64,000 nucleotides of DNA from an uncultured Pelagibacteraceae bacterium. GTDB taxonomy: Bacteria > Pseudomonadota > Alphaproteobacteria > Pelagibacterales > Pelagibacteraceae. Below, in pieces: positions 19,157 to 29,672 of this stretch. The notes under the pieces were generated by a model. The model saw nothing but the letters and a program-made list of their open reading frames with translations, was not told the origin of the DNA and did not search any database. A program made the position numbers and the translations under genes. The stretch is taken from assembly GCA_902528645.1 (NCBI GenBank), contig CABZTG010000001.1, positions 26,513-90,512 of the forward strand, read 5' to 3'. Position 1 is the stretch's first letter. Every line of letters starts with the position of its first letter.

Positions 19157-20620
19157 ATGATGAATTCTGTAGTTATAGGTTCTGGTTTTGGTGGTATAGC
19201 AGCTGCTCTTCGCCTTAAAGCTAAGGGTCACAATGTTACATTAATTGAAAAACACAAAGACCTAGGTGGTAGAGCAAGAGTTTTTAAAAAGAATGGGTTC
19301 ATTTATGATGGTGGTCCAACAGTAATTACAGCTCCATACTTAATAAATGAATTATTTGAATTATTTCAAAAAAATCCAAATGATTATATTAAATTAACAC
19401 CTCTTAAAGTTTGGTACCAATTTATTTTTGAGGATAAATCAAAGTTCAATTACTCTGGTGACGAAAATGAAATGAAAAGACAAATTGAGCTTATTAATAA
19501 AGAGGATGCTCAAGGATATGAAAAACTTGTTAATTTCACCAAAAAAATTTTTGATAAAGGTTTTACAGAACTAGCTGATGTACCCTTTGACAAGCCTTCA
19601 GTGATGATGAAACAATTACCCGCATTACTCAAACTCAAAAGCTATAAGTCAGTATATTCACTAGTATCATCTTATATTAAAAATGAAAAATTAAGAAGAA
19701 TGTTGAGCATGCATCCTCTTTTAGTTGGTGGAAATCCATTTACCACAACTTCAATATATGGATTGATTTTATACTTAGAAAAAAAATGGGGCATTCACTA
19801 TTCAATGGGTGGAACAGGAAATATTATAAGTGGTTTTGAAAAATTAATGAATGAAGAAGGTATCGAGGTAATAAAAGGTTCTGAGGTGACTCAAATAATT
19901 TCAAACCAAAATGAGATTACAGGTGTTCAATTAGACAATTCAAAAAAAATAAGCGCTAACAAAGTTGTTTGTAACGCAGATCCACCGGGTGTTTATGAGA
20001 AAATGTTAAATGGCCAGAGTAATAATTCTTTTATGTTTAAGTGGAAAAAAAATAGAATGGAATATTCAATGGGTTTATTTGTTTATTATTTCGGAACTAA
20101 GAAAATTTACGATAACGTTGAACATCACACCATTAAATTTGGCAATAAATATAAAGAGCACCTAGATGACATTTTTAATCATAAAAAATTAAACAATGAT
20201 ATAAGTTATTATCTACATAGACCCACTGCCACTGATAAATCCATGGCACCAGATGGACATGATTGTTTCTATGTTCTAGTTCCTGTCCCCAATAACCAAT
20301 CAAAAATTGATTGGTCGTTAGAAGGTGAAAAAATGAAAAATTTAGTAGTAGAGAAAATGGAGAAAGACTTAATGCCAAACTTAAAAGAAAATATTGTTGA
20401 AGATTTTTATTTGACACCTGACTATTTTGAAAAAGATCTCAATACAAAATATGGTTCTGGTTTTTCTATACAACCAAAATTCTCGCAATCTGCTTACTTT
20501 AGATTTCATAACAAATCTGAAATTTATAACAATTTATATTTTGTTGGTGCGGGAACTCATCCTGGGGCAGGTGTGCCTGGGGTGCTTTCCTCAGCAAAGG
20601 TTTTAGATAAAATTTTATAA
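19157..20620 (+). CDS. crtI: Phytoene desaturase
   Basis: 'VIGSGFGGIAAALRLKAKGHNVTLIEKHKDLGGRARVF', C-term 'FVGAGTHPGAGVPGVLSSAKV'. Confidence 0.95.
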   Translation: MMNSVVIGSGFGGIAAALRLKAKGHNVTLIEKHKDLGGRARVFKKNGFIYDGGPTVITAPYLINELFELFQKNPNDYIKLTPLKVWYQFIFEDKSKFNYSGDENEMKRQIELINKEDAQGYEKLVNFTKKIFDKGFTELADVPFDKPSVMMKQLPALLKLKSYKSVYSLVSSYIKNEKLRRMLSMHPLLVGGNPFTTTSIYGLILYLEKKWGIHYSMGGTGNIISGFEKLMNEEGIEVIKGSEVTQIISNQNEITGVQLDNSKKISANKVVCNADPPGVYEKMLNGQSNNSFMFKWKKNRMEYSMGLFVYYFGTKKIYDNVEHHTIKFGNKYKEHLDDIFNHKKLNNDISYYLHRPTATDKSMAPDGHDCFYVLVPVPNNQSKIDWSLEGEKMKNLVVEKMEKDLMPNLKENIVEDFYLTPDYFEKDLNTKYGSGFSIQPKFSQSAYFRFHNKSEIYNNLYFVGAGTHPGAGVPGVLSSAKVLDKIL

Positions 20621-21471
20621 TGTCCTCTAAAAACTATTTATCTATTTACGCAAAATCATTTAATTGGGCTGGTTTTTTTTTACCAAAAAAAACCTATAAA
20701 AATTGTTCTTATTTATACGATTTTTGTAGAGTTATAGACAACATTGCAGATGACGAGGATGAAATAGAAATAAAAAAAATGAAATTCCAAAAATTTGTAA
20801 GTGATTTTAGACAAAAAAATTTTGAGAATCCTGTTATTCAAAATATGTGGAATATTGTTAATGAATTCAATATTTCTCTGGAGATAATTTATGATTTATT
20901 TGACGGGATAGAGTCGGATATAAAACAAAATGTAAAAATAGATACTAGAAAAGATCTTTTAATCTATTGTTATAGGGTAGCTGGAACAGTCGGACTGATG
21001 ATGGCTAAAATTTTAAAAGTGAGCAAAAAACAATCGCTTAAATCTGCAATTGATCTTGGTATAGCAATGCAACTCACTAATATATCAAGAGATGTGATTG
21101 AGGACTCAAAAAAAAATAGATCTTATATAAATGGAAATTTTGAGGAAATTAACTCAACTATTAAACTTGCAGATACATTTTATAAAAATTCATTTTATTC
21201 AATAAGAGAAATTCCACTAAGCTTTAGATTTAGTATCTTAGTTGCTAGACGAATATACAGAAAAATTGGATATAAAATTTTAAAAAAGAAAACCTTTGAA
21301 AATTATAGTAAATCTGGAAAGATTTTCGTTTCAAACTTTGAAAAAGTTTTGGAGACGATTTTATCAATTTATGATCTAATTATACTTTCTTTATTAAATA
21401 AAAATGATGATCAAATTGAACATGATCATTTATTGATTAATAAAGAAATTAATCTTGATGAAAGAATTTGA
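20620..21471 (+). CDS. crtB: Phytoene synthase
   Basis: 'RVIDNIADDEDE' and 'GIAMQLTNISRDVIEDSKKNRSYI' squalene/phytoene synthase motifs. Confidence 0.94.
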   Translation: MSSKNYLSIYAKSFNWAGFFLPKKTYKNCSYLYDFCRVIDNIADDEDEIEIKKMKFQKFVSDFRQKNFENPVIQNMWNIVNEFNISLEIIYDLFDGIESDIKQNVKIDTRKDLLIYCYRVAGTVGLMMAKILKVSKKQSLKSAIDLGIAMQLTNISRDVIEDSKKNRSYINGNFEEINSTIKLADTFYKNSFYSIREIPLSFRFSILVARRIYRKIGYKILKKKTFENYSKSGKIFVSNFEKVLETILSIYDLIILSLLNKNDDQIEHDHLLINKEINLDERI

Positions 21472-22525
21472 TTACATAATTATCGGTGGTGGTTGTGCTG
21501 GTTTATCTCTAGCCTATGAATTAGAGATCCATAATAAATTAGAAAATAAAACCTTAGCAATAATCGAGCCTCGAGATGAATACAAAAGAGATAAGACCTG
21601 GTCTTTTTGGAGAGTATCTGAGCATAATTTTGATGATTGTGTCATAAAAAATTGGAAAAATTTTTCAGTTAATGCACCTAATAAAACGAATTTTCTTGAA
21701 TGTGAAAATTATCCATATCAAAGCATCGATAGTGGTTTGTTTTATGAGAAAATAAATAATTCATTAAAGTTAAATAAAAATATCTTTTTTTTAAAGGAAC
21801 TGAAAGACATCAACATCAAAAATTCATTTATATTCAATAGTGTTCCTACTATCAAAAAAGACTTTAGAAATTTATGGCAACACTTTTGTGGAGTTGAAAT
21901 AGAGACAGAGAATAATTATTTCGATGAAAACATTTTTAATCTTATGGATTTTGATTGTGATCAAAGGGAAAGTGTCCATTTTTTTTACACACTTCCCTTC
22001 TCAAAAAAAAAGGCATTGATTGAGAGTACTTGGCTTTCAAAAATGAACGATGACTCTCAAAAAGATTATGATCAACAAATTAAAGAATATATCGAAAAGA
22101 AATTGAATTTAAAAAATTATAAAATTACTTATAAAGAGATAGGCGCAATTCCACTTTTTTACCCATCATTTAAAAGTGAAAAAAATAAAATTAATATTGG
22201 AACTGCTGGTGGTATGACAAGATTAAGCACAGGATATACCTTTTTGAATATACAAGAACATAGTAAATTTATAAGAAAAAATATTGAAAATATTCATAGT
22301 ACTAAAAAATTTGAAATCGGTAAAAAGTATCAATTTTTGGATGAAATATTTTTACGTGTTCTTGAAAAACATCCAAAAAAAATGTCGGAAATTTTTTTTA
22401 AAATGTTTCAAAGTTCACCCAAAACAATTATCAAATTTCTTTCCAATAAGAGTAATTTTCTTGAGGATTTGACTATAATTTTAAAAATGCCAAAATGGAT
22501 TTTTATCAAAGCTTTATTTGATTAA
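21458..22525 (+). CDS. crtY: Lycopene beta-cyclase
   Basis: 'YIIIGGGCAGLSLAYEL', 'DKTWSFW', 'GTAGGMTRLSTGYTF'. Confidence 0.93.
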   Translation: MKEFDYIIIGGGCAGLSLAYELEIHNKLENKTLAIIEPRDEYKRDKTWSFWRVSEHNFDDCVIKNWKNFSVNAPNKTNFLECENYPYQSIDSGLFYEKINNSLKLNKNIFFLKELKDINIKNSFIFNSVPTIKKDFRNLWQHFCGVEIETENNYFDENIFNLMDFDCDQRESVHFFYTLPFSKKKALIESTWLSKMNDDSQKDYDQQIKEYIEKKLNLKNYKITYKEIGAIPLFYPSFKSEKNKINIGTAGGMTRLSTGYTFLNIQEHSKFIRKNIENIHSTKKFEIGKKYQFLDEIFLRVLEKHPKKMSEIFFKMFQSSPKTIIKFLSNKSNFLEDLTIILKMPKWIFIKALFD

Positions 22526-22531
22526 ACCTAA

Positions 22532-23476
22532 ATGAATATGAATATAAAAAAAATAAATCTTAATCATTCTTTTATTTTTTTTTTATTCTGTAATATTTTT
22601 TCTTTAATACTATTTAAATTTAGTAACTTTATATTGTCACCATTATTTTGCTTATTTTTAATTTTAATTATTGGAGTATCTCATGGGTCTTTAGATCATG
22701 TCAAAGGTGGTAAGCTTCTAAAGATTTTTAAAATTGAAAATATATCTCTATTTTATATTTCATATATCTTATTAGCTGTAATGGTTGTAACACTTTGGAT
22801 TTTTATACCATCTATCTTATTAATAATATTTTTACTGGTTGCCTCATATCATTTTGGCAAAGAGGATACACAATTTTTGCATGACTATAACTCACACTTT
22901 ATGGGGATACTATATTTCCTAAAAGGATCACTTGTTATTTGGGCACCATTGTATTTTCATTTTGATGAAACTATAGCAATATTTAAATTGTTATTAATTG
23001 ATAATGAAAATTTTTATTCAAGTTTAAGTTTTATTGAGAATAATAAATTAATAGATTTAGGGATAATCTTAAGTTCTATTTCGAGTATTATTTTGTTTAT
23101 TAAAAAATTTAATTTAAAGAATTTTTCTATTTTTTTTGATTATTTTTCTATATTGATTTTAAATTACTATCTTTTTCCTTTAGTAGCATTTACGGCTTAT
23201 TTTTGCTTTTTACATTCTGTAAGACACAGCATCACATTAATTTACGAATTAGATAACAATAATATTAAAAATGGGTTATTGATTTTTATTAAAAAAGCTA
23301 TGCCACTTACTATATTAACTGCTATTATTTGTTTAGTTGGTATTTATTTGCTCAATTTTAAATATGATTTTGATAACTCGATTATTAAAGTCATTTTTAT
23401 AGGTTTGGCGTCTTTAACATTTCCACATATATTACTTGAGTATCTTTTAGATAAAAATGAAAAACAAGGAACTTAA
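22532..23476 (+). CDS. blh: Beta-carotene 15,15'-dioxygenase (Blh family), retinal-forming
   Basis: Multi-TM protein with 'IGVSHGSLDHVKGGK' and 'SYHFGKEDTQF' His motifs, directly downstream of crtIBY. Confidence 0.9.
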   Translation: MNMNIKKINLNHSFIFFLFCNIFSLILFKFSNFILSPLFCLFLILIIGVSHGSLDHVKGGKLLKIFKIENISLFYISYILLAVMVVTLWIFIPSILLIIFLLVASYHFGKEDTQFLHDYNSHFMGILYFLKGSLVIWAPLYFHFDETIAIFKLLLIDNENFYSSLSFIENNKLIDLGIILSSISSIILFIKKFNLKNFSIFFDYFSILILNYYLFPLVAFTAYFCFLHSVRHSITLIYELDNNNIKNGLLIFIKKAMPLTILTAIICLVGIYLLNFKYDFDNSIIKVIFIGLASLTFPHILLEYLLDKNEKQGT

Positions 23477-24401
23477 AATATTGTTATCTGCTCCGCGAGG
23501 ATTTTGTGCCGGTGTTGAACGAGCAATTGAAATTGTTGAAAAATCAATTCAAAAGTATGGTTCTCCAGTATACGTTAGACATGAAATAGTACACAATAAA
23601 TTTGTTGTTGATGACCTAAGAAATAAAGGTGCAATATTTGTGGAGGAGCTTGAAGAAATTGAAGACAAAACAAGACCAGTTATTTTTTCTGCACATGGTG
23701 TTCCAAAAAAAATTCCACAAGATGCAAAAAATTATAATATGACTTATGTTGATGCAACATGCCCCTTGGTTTCTAAAGTTCATAGAGAGGCTGAAAATCT
23801 TCATAAGGCTGGATACCATTTAATCTTAATAGGGCATGAAAATCATCCTGAGGTAATTGGAACAATGGGACAACTGCCTATAGGGTCTATCGACCTTATC
23901 CAAAATGAGGACGAAGCCAATAATTATGATACAAAAAATTTTGAAAAGATTGCCTATGTTACCCAAACAACCCTATCAGTAGATGATACCAAAGATATAA
24001 TATCAATACTTAAAGAAAAATTTTCAAATATTAGAGAGCCTGCAAAAGAGGATATTTGTTATGCAACAACTAATAGACAAATGGCTGTTAAAAACATTGC
24101 AAAAAAGTGTGATCTGTTTTTTGTTATTGGTAGTCGAAATTCATCTAACTCAGTAAGACTTGTTGAAGTTGCTAAAAAATCGGGGTGTGAAAACTCAATA
24201 CTGATCCACTCACAAAGCGAAATTCCATTCAACTTAATTGAAAATTCAAATGTAATTGGAATTTCATCTGGTGCGTCTGCCCCTGAAATACTTGTCGAAA
24301 ATTTCATTAAGGAATTGAAAAATAAATTTACAGTCACTATAGAAGAAGTTGAAATTATAAAAGAAAACGTTGTTTTTCGTGTTCCAAAAAAATTAAATTA
24401 A
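23457..24401 (+). CDS. ispH: 4-hydroxy-3-methylbut-2-enyl diphosphate reductase
   Basis: 'APRGFCAGVERAIEIVE', 'DATCPLVSKVH', 'GHENHPEVIGT'. Confidence 0.97.
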   Translation: MKNKELKILLSAPRGFCAGVERAIEIVEKSIQKYGSPVYVRHEIVHNKFVVDDLRNKGAIFVEELEEIEDKTRPVIFSAHGVPKKIPQDAKNYNMTYVDATCPLVSKVHREAENLHKAGYHLILIGHENHPEVIGTMGQLPIGSIDLIQNEDEANNYDTKNFEKIAYVTQTTLSVDDTKDIISILKEKFSNIREPAKEDICYATTNRQMAVKNIAKKCDLFFVIGSRNSSNSVRLVEVAKKSGCENSILIHSQSEIPFNLIENSNVIGISSGASAPEILVENFIKELKNKFTVTIEEVEIIKENVVFRVPKKLN

Positions 24402-25367
24402 ATGGCTGTTTACACAAAGATAAATAAGAAAGATATTTCGTCTATTAATAAAAAATTTAAAAATCAAAAATTTTTAAGTTTTAAAGGTATCAAACAAGGA
24501 ATTGAAAATACTAATTATTTATTAAAATCGAAAAATAATAAATTTATATTAACTATATTCGAAAAAAGAGTTCAAAAAAAAGAAATACCTTTTTTTATGA
24601 AATTAATGGATCAACTAAATGATTTAAAGATAAGATGTCCAAAACCATTGAAAAATCGTGATGGAAAATATCTGTTTAAAATAAAGAATAAGGTTGCTTG
24701 TGTTGTTTCGTTTCTTGATGGAAAAGACAAAAAAAATCTTAATTTGAAGAATTGTTATGATATTGGAAAAACTGTTGCTCAAATGCACTCTTCCTCGAAA
24801 AAAATAAGATTGTTTAGAAAAAACTCAATGAATATAAAAAATTTAAATCCATTATTAAAAAGTATTAAATTTAAATCAAAAAAATTCATTAATTTAGAAA
24901 AATTTCTCAAAAGTAATTTTAGAGAAATTAAAAATAAATGGCCAAAAAAATTGCCAAATGGAATAATACATGGTGATCTTTTTATCGATAATATATTTTT
25001 TAAAAAAAATAAGATCTCTGGAATTATTGATTTTTATTTTGCCGCAAATGATTATTTTATGTATGAAATAGCGATATGTATCAACGCTCTTTGTTTTGAT
25101 AAAAAAAAATCACAATTTAAATTAAATAAGAAAAAGGTAAAAAATTTAATCAGGGGATATGAGGGTATTAAAAAGATCTCTGGTATTGAGAAAAAATCAT
25201 TGAATATTTTATGCCGTGCTGCTGCAATGAGATATTTTCTCACAAGACTTTACGACTATACAAATACTCCAAAAACTGCTTTGATAAAAATTAAAGATCC
25301 AAGAGAATATTATCAAAAACTGATAATTCACAATAATTTAAAAAGCTACAGGGATTATTTAGTTTAA
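24402..25367 (+). CDS. thrB: Homoserine kinase (ThrB, choline-kinase fold type)
   Basis: 'GIENTNYLL', 'NGIIHGDLFIDNIFF', 'GIIDFYFAANDYFMYEIAICINALCF'. Confidence 0.9.
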   Translation: MAVYTKINKKDISSINKKFKNQKFLSFKGIKQGIENTNYLLKSKNNKFILTIFEKRVQKKEIPFFMKLMDQLNDLKIRCPKPLKNRDGKYLFKIKNKVACVVSFLDGKDKKNLNLKNCYDIGKTVAQMHSSSKKIRLFRKNSMNIKNLNPLLKSIKFKSKKFINLEKFLKSNFREIKNKWPKKLPNGIIHGDLFIDNIFFKKNKISGIIDFYFAANDYFMYEIAICINALCFDKKKSQFKLNKKKVKNLIRGYEGIKKISGIEKKSLNILCRAAAMRYFLTRLYDYTNTPKTALIKIKDPREYYQKLIIHNNLKSYRDYLV

Positions 25368-25789
25368 TGATTAAAATTTATACCGATGGTTCATGTCTTG
25401 GCAATCCTGGTAATGGTGGTTGGGCAGCAATAATATTAAATGATGGGGAAAAAACTGAACTCAAAGGGAGTAAAAAAGATACGACAAATAATCAGATGGA
25501 ATTATTAGCACCTATAGAGGCGCTTAAAAAAATTCCAAAAGGAAGCAAAGTTCAAATTTTTACAGACTCTAAGTATGTAAAGTCTGGAATAACAGAGTGG
25601 ATACACAATTGGAAAAAAAATGGATGGAAAACTGCAAACAAAAAAGAGGTAAGTAATAAAGCACTTTGGACAGAATTAGATCTACTAAATAATGAGTTTG
25701 AAATAAGTTGGAACTGGGTAAAAGCCCATTCAAATGATGAATTAAATAATGAAGTAGATTTACTCGCTAAAGATGCTGCTAACTTATAG
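25367..25789 (+). CDS. rnhA: Ribonuclease HI
   Basis: 'IYTDGSCLGNPGNGGWAAII', 'NNQMELLAPIEAL', 'FTDSKYV'. Confidence 0.96.
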   Translation: MIKIYTDGSCLGNPGNGGWAAIILNDGEKTELKGSKKDTTNNQMELLAPIEALKKIPKGSKVQIFTDSKYVKSGITEWIHNWKKNGWKTANKKEVSNKALWTELDLLNNEFEISWNWVKAHSNDELNNEVDLLAKDAANL

Positions 25790-25819
25790 TCAGGTCACCT
25801 GGCAACAGAGCTGCCCTAC

Positions 25820-26308
25820 TTAAATTAGATTATTTAATAAGTTTTCTGCTGAAGTTAAACCACATTCTTTAGTTTCTTTTTCAACATGGATATTAACGAT
25901 TGTGAAATTTTCAATCACCATTAAATAACGATTTGATCTAATTCCCATACCTTTTGCATTACGATCAACTTCTGCCCCAATTGCTTTCGTAAATAATAAA
26001 TATGGGTCAGATAACATTTTAATTTTATCTCCAGTATTATTAATCTCTCCCCAACCATTCATTACGTAAGGATCATTTACTGATAAACAAAATATATTTT
26101 CTATTCCTTTTGCTTTAATTTTTTCTGCATTTGCTACAAAACCTGGTAAGTGAAGTTTGGAGCAAGTTGATGTAAACGCCCCAGGTAAACCAAACAAAAC
26201 GACTTTACCATTACCAATAGTTTCTCTTAATTTGCTTTTTTGAGGTTCTCCATCAACAAGTTGAAAAATCTCTGTATCTGGGAGTTGATCTTTTATTTTA
26301 AGTTTCAT
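25820..26308 (-). CDS. Peroxiredoxin (Prx5-like)
   Basis: 'KVVLFGLPGAFTSTCSKLHLPGF' active-site motif. Confidence 0.94.
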   Translation of the reverse strand: MKLKIKDQLPDTEIFQLVDGEPQKSKLRETIGNGKVVLFGLPGAFTSTCSKLHLPGFVANAEKIKAKGIENIFCLSVNDPYVMNGWGEINNTGDKIKMLSDPYLLFTKAIGAEVDRNAKGMGIRSNRYLMVIENFTIVNIHVEKETKECGLTSAENLLNNLI

Positions 26309-27678
26309 ATCGAATTCATTACATATTTTTTAACTTTTTCAATATCATTTGATAAAAGTTCAAATTTTTCTTTTCTATCATTAACGTATTTAAGACTATC
26401 TGGTAAATTTTCAGTTTTTGAAATTGCATCTTCTATTGCTTTTGGAAATTTACATGGGTGTGCAGTTGATAATACAACACAATTTTTTTCCAATCCTAAT
26501 TTTCTTACAGCACCAATCCCTACTGCGGTATGTGGATCCACTACCATCTGATGCTCATCATTAATGCTTTTTATCATTTTAACAGTTTCGTTTTCATCAA
26601 GCATTTCAGATATAAAATTCTTTTTGATTTTATCTAAGTCGTTTTTATCAATCTTATAAGTGTTATTTTTTATTTCAGCCATTACATCTTTTGTAACTTC
26701 AGAGTTACAATCTTTGACGTCGTATAAAAGCCTTTCGAAATTACTTGCAATTTGTATATCCATACTTGGAGTATTTGTTTCCTCAACTTTCTTTTGACTA
26801 TAATCACCACCAGATATTGCTCTGTGCAGTATGTCATTTTTATTTGTAGCTACGATTAGTTTATCAATTGGTAGACCTAGTTTTTTTGCTAAATAACCGG
26901 CGTAAATATCACCAAAGTTTCCTGTTGGAACAGAAAAGGATAAAGGTTGACCATTTCCAACTTTAAAGTAAGCGTAAAAATAATACACCGATTGAGCAAC
27001 TATTCTTGCCCAATTAATTGAATTTACACCCGACATATTGATTGCTTTAGAAAATTTTTCGTCATTAAACATTGCTTTAACTAAATTTTGGCAATCGTCA
27101 AAATTGCCCTCTACCGCAATGTTAAACACATTATTCTCTTCATGTATGGTCATTAGTCTTCTTTGTACTGGTGAAATCTTATTATTAGGGTGCAATACAA
27201 AAACATTTAAATTGTTTTTTCCCTTTAAAGCGTCTATGGCAGCAGCACCCGTATCGCCTGAAGTTGCAACAATTATATTAATTTTTTTTTGATCACGGCC
27301 TAAATGATATTGATAAAAATTACCTATTAATTGCATTGCGATATCTTTAAATGCAAGTGTAGGTCCATGAAATAATTCTAATACTTTTAAATCTCCTAGA
27401 TCTGATATTTTTACAACATCGTCGGATCTGAAATTTGAATATGATTTTGAAATCAAAGAGATTAGATCATCTTTAGACATGAAATCTCCTATAAATGGAT
27501 AAATTATTTCAGCAGCCAAATCATTGTAACTCAGGTTTTTTAGATTATCTAATTCTTCCTTTTTAAAGGGTTTAATTGATTTTGGAACAAATAGCCCCCC
27601 ATCATCTGCCAAACCTTTGAGGAAAACATCTTTAAAAGTAAAGTTTTTCTGATTATTTCTTGTACTTATATAATTCAT
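26305..27678 (-). CDS. thrC: Threonine synthase
   Basis: 'ATSGDTGAAAIDALKG', 'FHGPTLAFKDIAMQLIG', 'VPTGNFGDIYAGY'. Confidence 0.95.
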   Translation of the reverse strand: MNYISTRNNQKNFTFKDVFLKGLADDGGLFVPKSIKPFKKEELDNLKNLSYNDLAAEIIYPFIGDFMSKDDLISLISKSYSNFRSDDVVKISDLGDLKVLELFHGPTLAFKDIAMQLIGNFYQYHLGRDQKKINIIVATSGDTGAAAIDALKGKNNLNVFVLHPNNKISPVQRRLMTIHEENNVFNIAVEGNFDDCQNLVKAMFNDEKFSKAINMSGVNSINWARIVAQSVYYFYAYFKVGNGQPLSFSVPTGNFGDIYAGYLAKKLGLPIDKLIVATNKNDILHRAISGGDYSQKKVEETNTPSMDIQIASNFERLLYDVKDCNSEVTKDVMAEIKNNTYKIDKNDLDKIKKNFISEMLDENETVKMIKSINDEHQMVVDPHTAVGIGAVRKLGLEKNCVVLSTAHPCKFPKAIEDAISKTENLPDSLKYVNDRKEKFELLSNDIEKVKKYVMNSI

Positions 27679-28332
27679 TTAATAATTCTTTTTTCTAAAA
27701 TATAGATATAGCAAAAGAATTGAAATCGCTAATGAAAACCATGTCATTGCATATTTTTTATGATTGTTGGAAATATTAGCAGTAATTTTTTTTGGTCTAG
27801 GAAACTGATAATTTCCATCTAAATATATTATGTACTTAGAAAATTCTTTACCAGTAAATTTTGAGATATCTTCTCTATTCAAACTAAACCAGTAATTTTC
27901 TTTTATATCATTATCTGGTTTAAATATATTTTTTCTTCCCTGTGTTTTAAGAGTTCCTTCTATATTGTTTTGATCCAATATATTTATCTCTGGTGTATTT
28001 TTTTTTTCAAATGGTATCCATCCTCTATTGAGTAAATAGTTTTCACCATCTATTAGAATTGGATTTAAAACTTCAAACCCAGGTGTTCCAGAGTCATTTA
28101 AATTATATAAATAAATCTGTTTCTCAAAATCAACGCGACCTGATGTTTTGATTTTAAGATAATTTTGTTGATTAGATTGTGAAAGTTGAACTGGAGGATT
28201 TTTCAATGAATTTTCAATTTCTAGGATAAGATTATTCTTCCAATTTAAACGAATTACTTGCCAAGTACCTAAAGCAATAAAAACAAAGATAAAAAATATG
28301 ATAAAAACTGAAAATAAAAACTTATGTCTCAA
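27679..28332 (-). CDS. SURF1 family cytochrome oxidase assembly protein
   Basis: Two terminal TMs, 'GTWQVIRLNWK', 'LLNRGWIPFE', in cox operon. Confidence 0.9.
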   Translation of the reverse strand: MRHKFLFSVFIIFFIFVFIALGTWQVIRLNWKNNLILEIENSLKNPPVQLSQSNQQNYLKIKTSGRVDFEKQIYLYNLNDSGTPGFEVLNPILIDGENYLLNRGWIPFEKKNTPEINILDQNNIEGTLKTQGRKNIFKPDNDIKENYWFSLNREDISKFTGKEFSKYIIYLDGNYQFPRPKKITANISNNHKKYAMTWFSLAISILLLYLYFRKKNY

Positions 28333-28340
28333 GGTTCAAA

Positions 28341-29129
28341 TTAGCTTCCCCAAATATAGATCGCAGCAAATAAGAATAGCCAAACTACGTCAACAAAGTG
28401 CCAGTACCAGGCTGCTGCCTCAAAACCAAAGTGATGATCTTTGTTGAAATGACCTAACTTTCCTCTCCACAAGCATACAGCTAAGAAAATTGTACCTACG
28501 ATCACATGAAAACCATGAAATCCTGTTGCCATGTAAAATACTGAACCATATATGTGATCTGAAAATGCAAATGTTGCATGATGATATTCGTAAGCTTGTA
28601 AAGCAGTAAAACAAACTCCTAATATAACTGTTAAAACTAATCCTTGAATAAATCCTTTTCTATCATCCTCTAAAAGAGCATGATGAGACCAAGTCACAGT
28701 AGTTCCAGACAACAAAAGAACCAATGTATTTATTAATGGTATATCCCAAGGATCAAAAGTTTCTATATCTTTTGGTGGCCATACATTTCCAACAAAGTCA
28801 TTTGGGAAAAGACTCACATCAAAGTATGCCCAAAACCAAGCAACAAAAAACATTACCTCAGAGGCAATGAATAAAGTCATTCCGTAACGATGATGTATTT
28901 GAACCACAGGTGTATGATGTCCTTGATGCTCAGCTTCAATAACTACATCTCTAAACCACATGTATGCTCCATAAATTAATAAAGCAAATCCAAGGTACAT
29001 TCCCCATGAAACCTCATAATGCATGTAGTAAACAGCGCCAACAGCTAAAATTAAACATGAGAATGAAACATAGATAGGCCAAGGACTTGGATCTACTAAA
29101 TGGTAATCGTGTTTTTTTTCAGCTGACAT
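28341..29129 (-). CDS. coxC: Cytochrome c oxidase subunit III
   Basis: 'FIASEVMFFVAWFWAYFDVSLFP', 'GFHGFHVIVGTIFL', 'FEAAAWYWHFVDVVWLFLF'. Confidence 0.97.
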   Translation of the reverse strand: MSAEKKHDYHLVDPSPWPIYVSFSCLILAVGAVYYMHYEVSWGMYLGFALLIYGAYMWFRDVVIEAEHQGHHTPVVQIHHRYGMTLFIASEVMFFVAWFWAYFDVSLFPNDFVGNVWPPKDIETFDPWDIPLINTLVLLLSGTTVTWSHHALLEDDRKGFIQGLVLTVILGVCFTALQAYEYHHATFAFSDHIYGSVFYMATGFHGFHVIVGTIFLAVCLWRGKLGHFNKDHHFGFEAAAWYWHFVDVVWLFLFAAIYIWGS

Positions 29130-29138
29130 TTTTTTGGA

Positions 29139-29672
29139 TTATGATTGTTTATAGTAATCTGTCGAGAAAAAAGTATACGACATAGTTACATCCTGTAAAT
29201 TTTTTACTGTTGCATCGTTGACCATTTCTGGGTCTAAATAAAAAGTCATCACATAGGTTGCAGTTTCACCAGCTTTTAATTCCTGTTTTTCAAAGCAAAA
29301 ACAACCAAGTTTACTATAATATTTTCCAAAGCTTGAGGGTGAAACGTTAAAACTTGCTACACCTGCAGTTGGTTCATTGCTATTATTGGTTACTTCAAAC
29401 TCAATTTTGTTTACTTGACCCACTTTAACATCCATCACATTCGATTTTGCTTTAAAATCCCATGGTAAATTATTAACATTGGTATCAAATCTCACACTAA
29501 CTACTTTATCTAAAACAATTTTTGGCGCTTTGTCTGCTACTTGAGTAGTTCCTCCAAAACCAGTAACTCTACAAAAAATTTCATAAAGAGGGACTGATGC
29601 ATATGATAAACCTAACATCAAAACAAAAATCCCAGCTAGAACTAATGGTGTTAATTTCTTTTTTTCTATCAT
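29139..29672 (-). CDS. ctaG: Cytochrome c oxidase assembly protein CtaG/Cox11
   Basis: 'YASVPLYEIFCRVTGFGGTTQ', 'KLGCFCFEKQELKAGE' Cu-binding motif. Confidence 0.95.
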   Translation of the reverse strand: MIEKKKLTPLVLAGIFVLMLGLSYASVPLYEIFCRVTGFGGTTQVADKAPKIVLDKVVSVRFDTNVNNLPWDFKAKSNVMDVKVGQVNKIEFEVTNNSNEPTAGVASFNVSPSSFGKYYSKLGCFCFEKQELKAGETATYVMTFYLDPEMVNDATVKNLQDVTMSYTFFSTDYYKQS

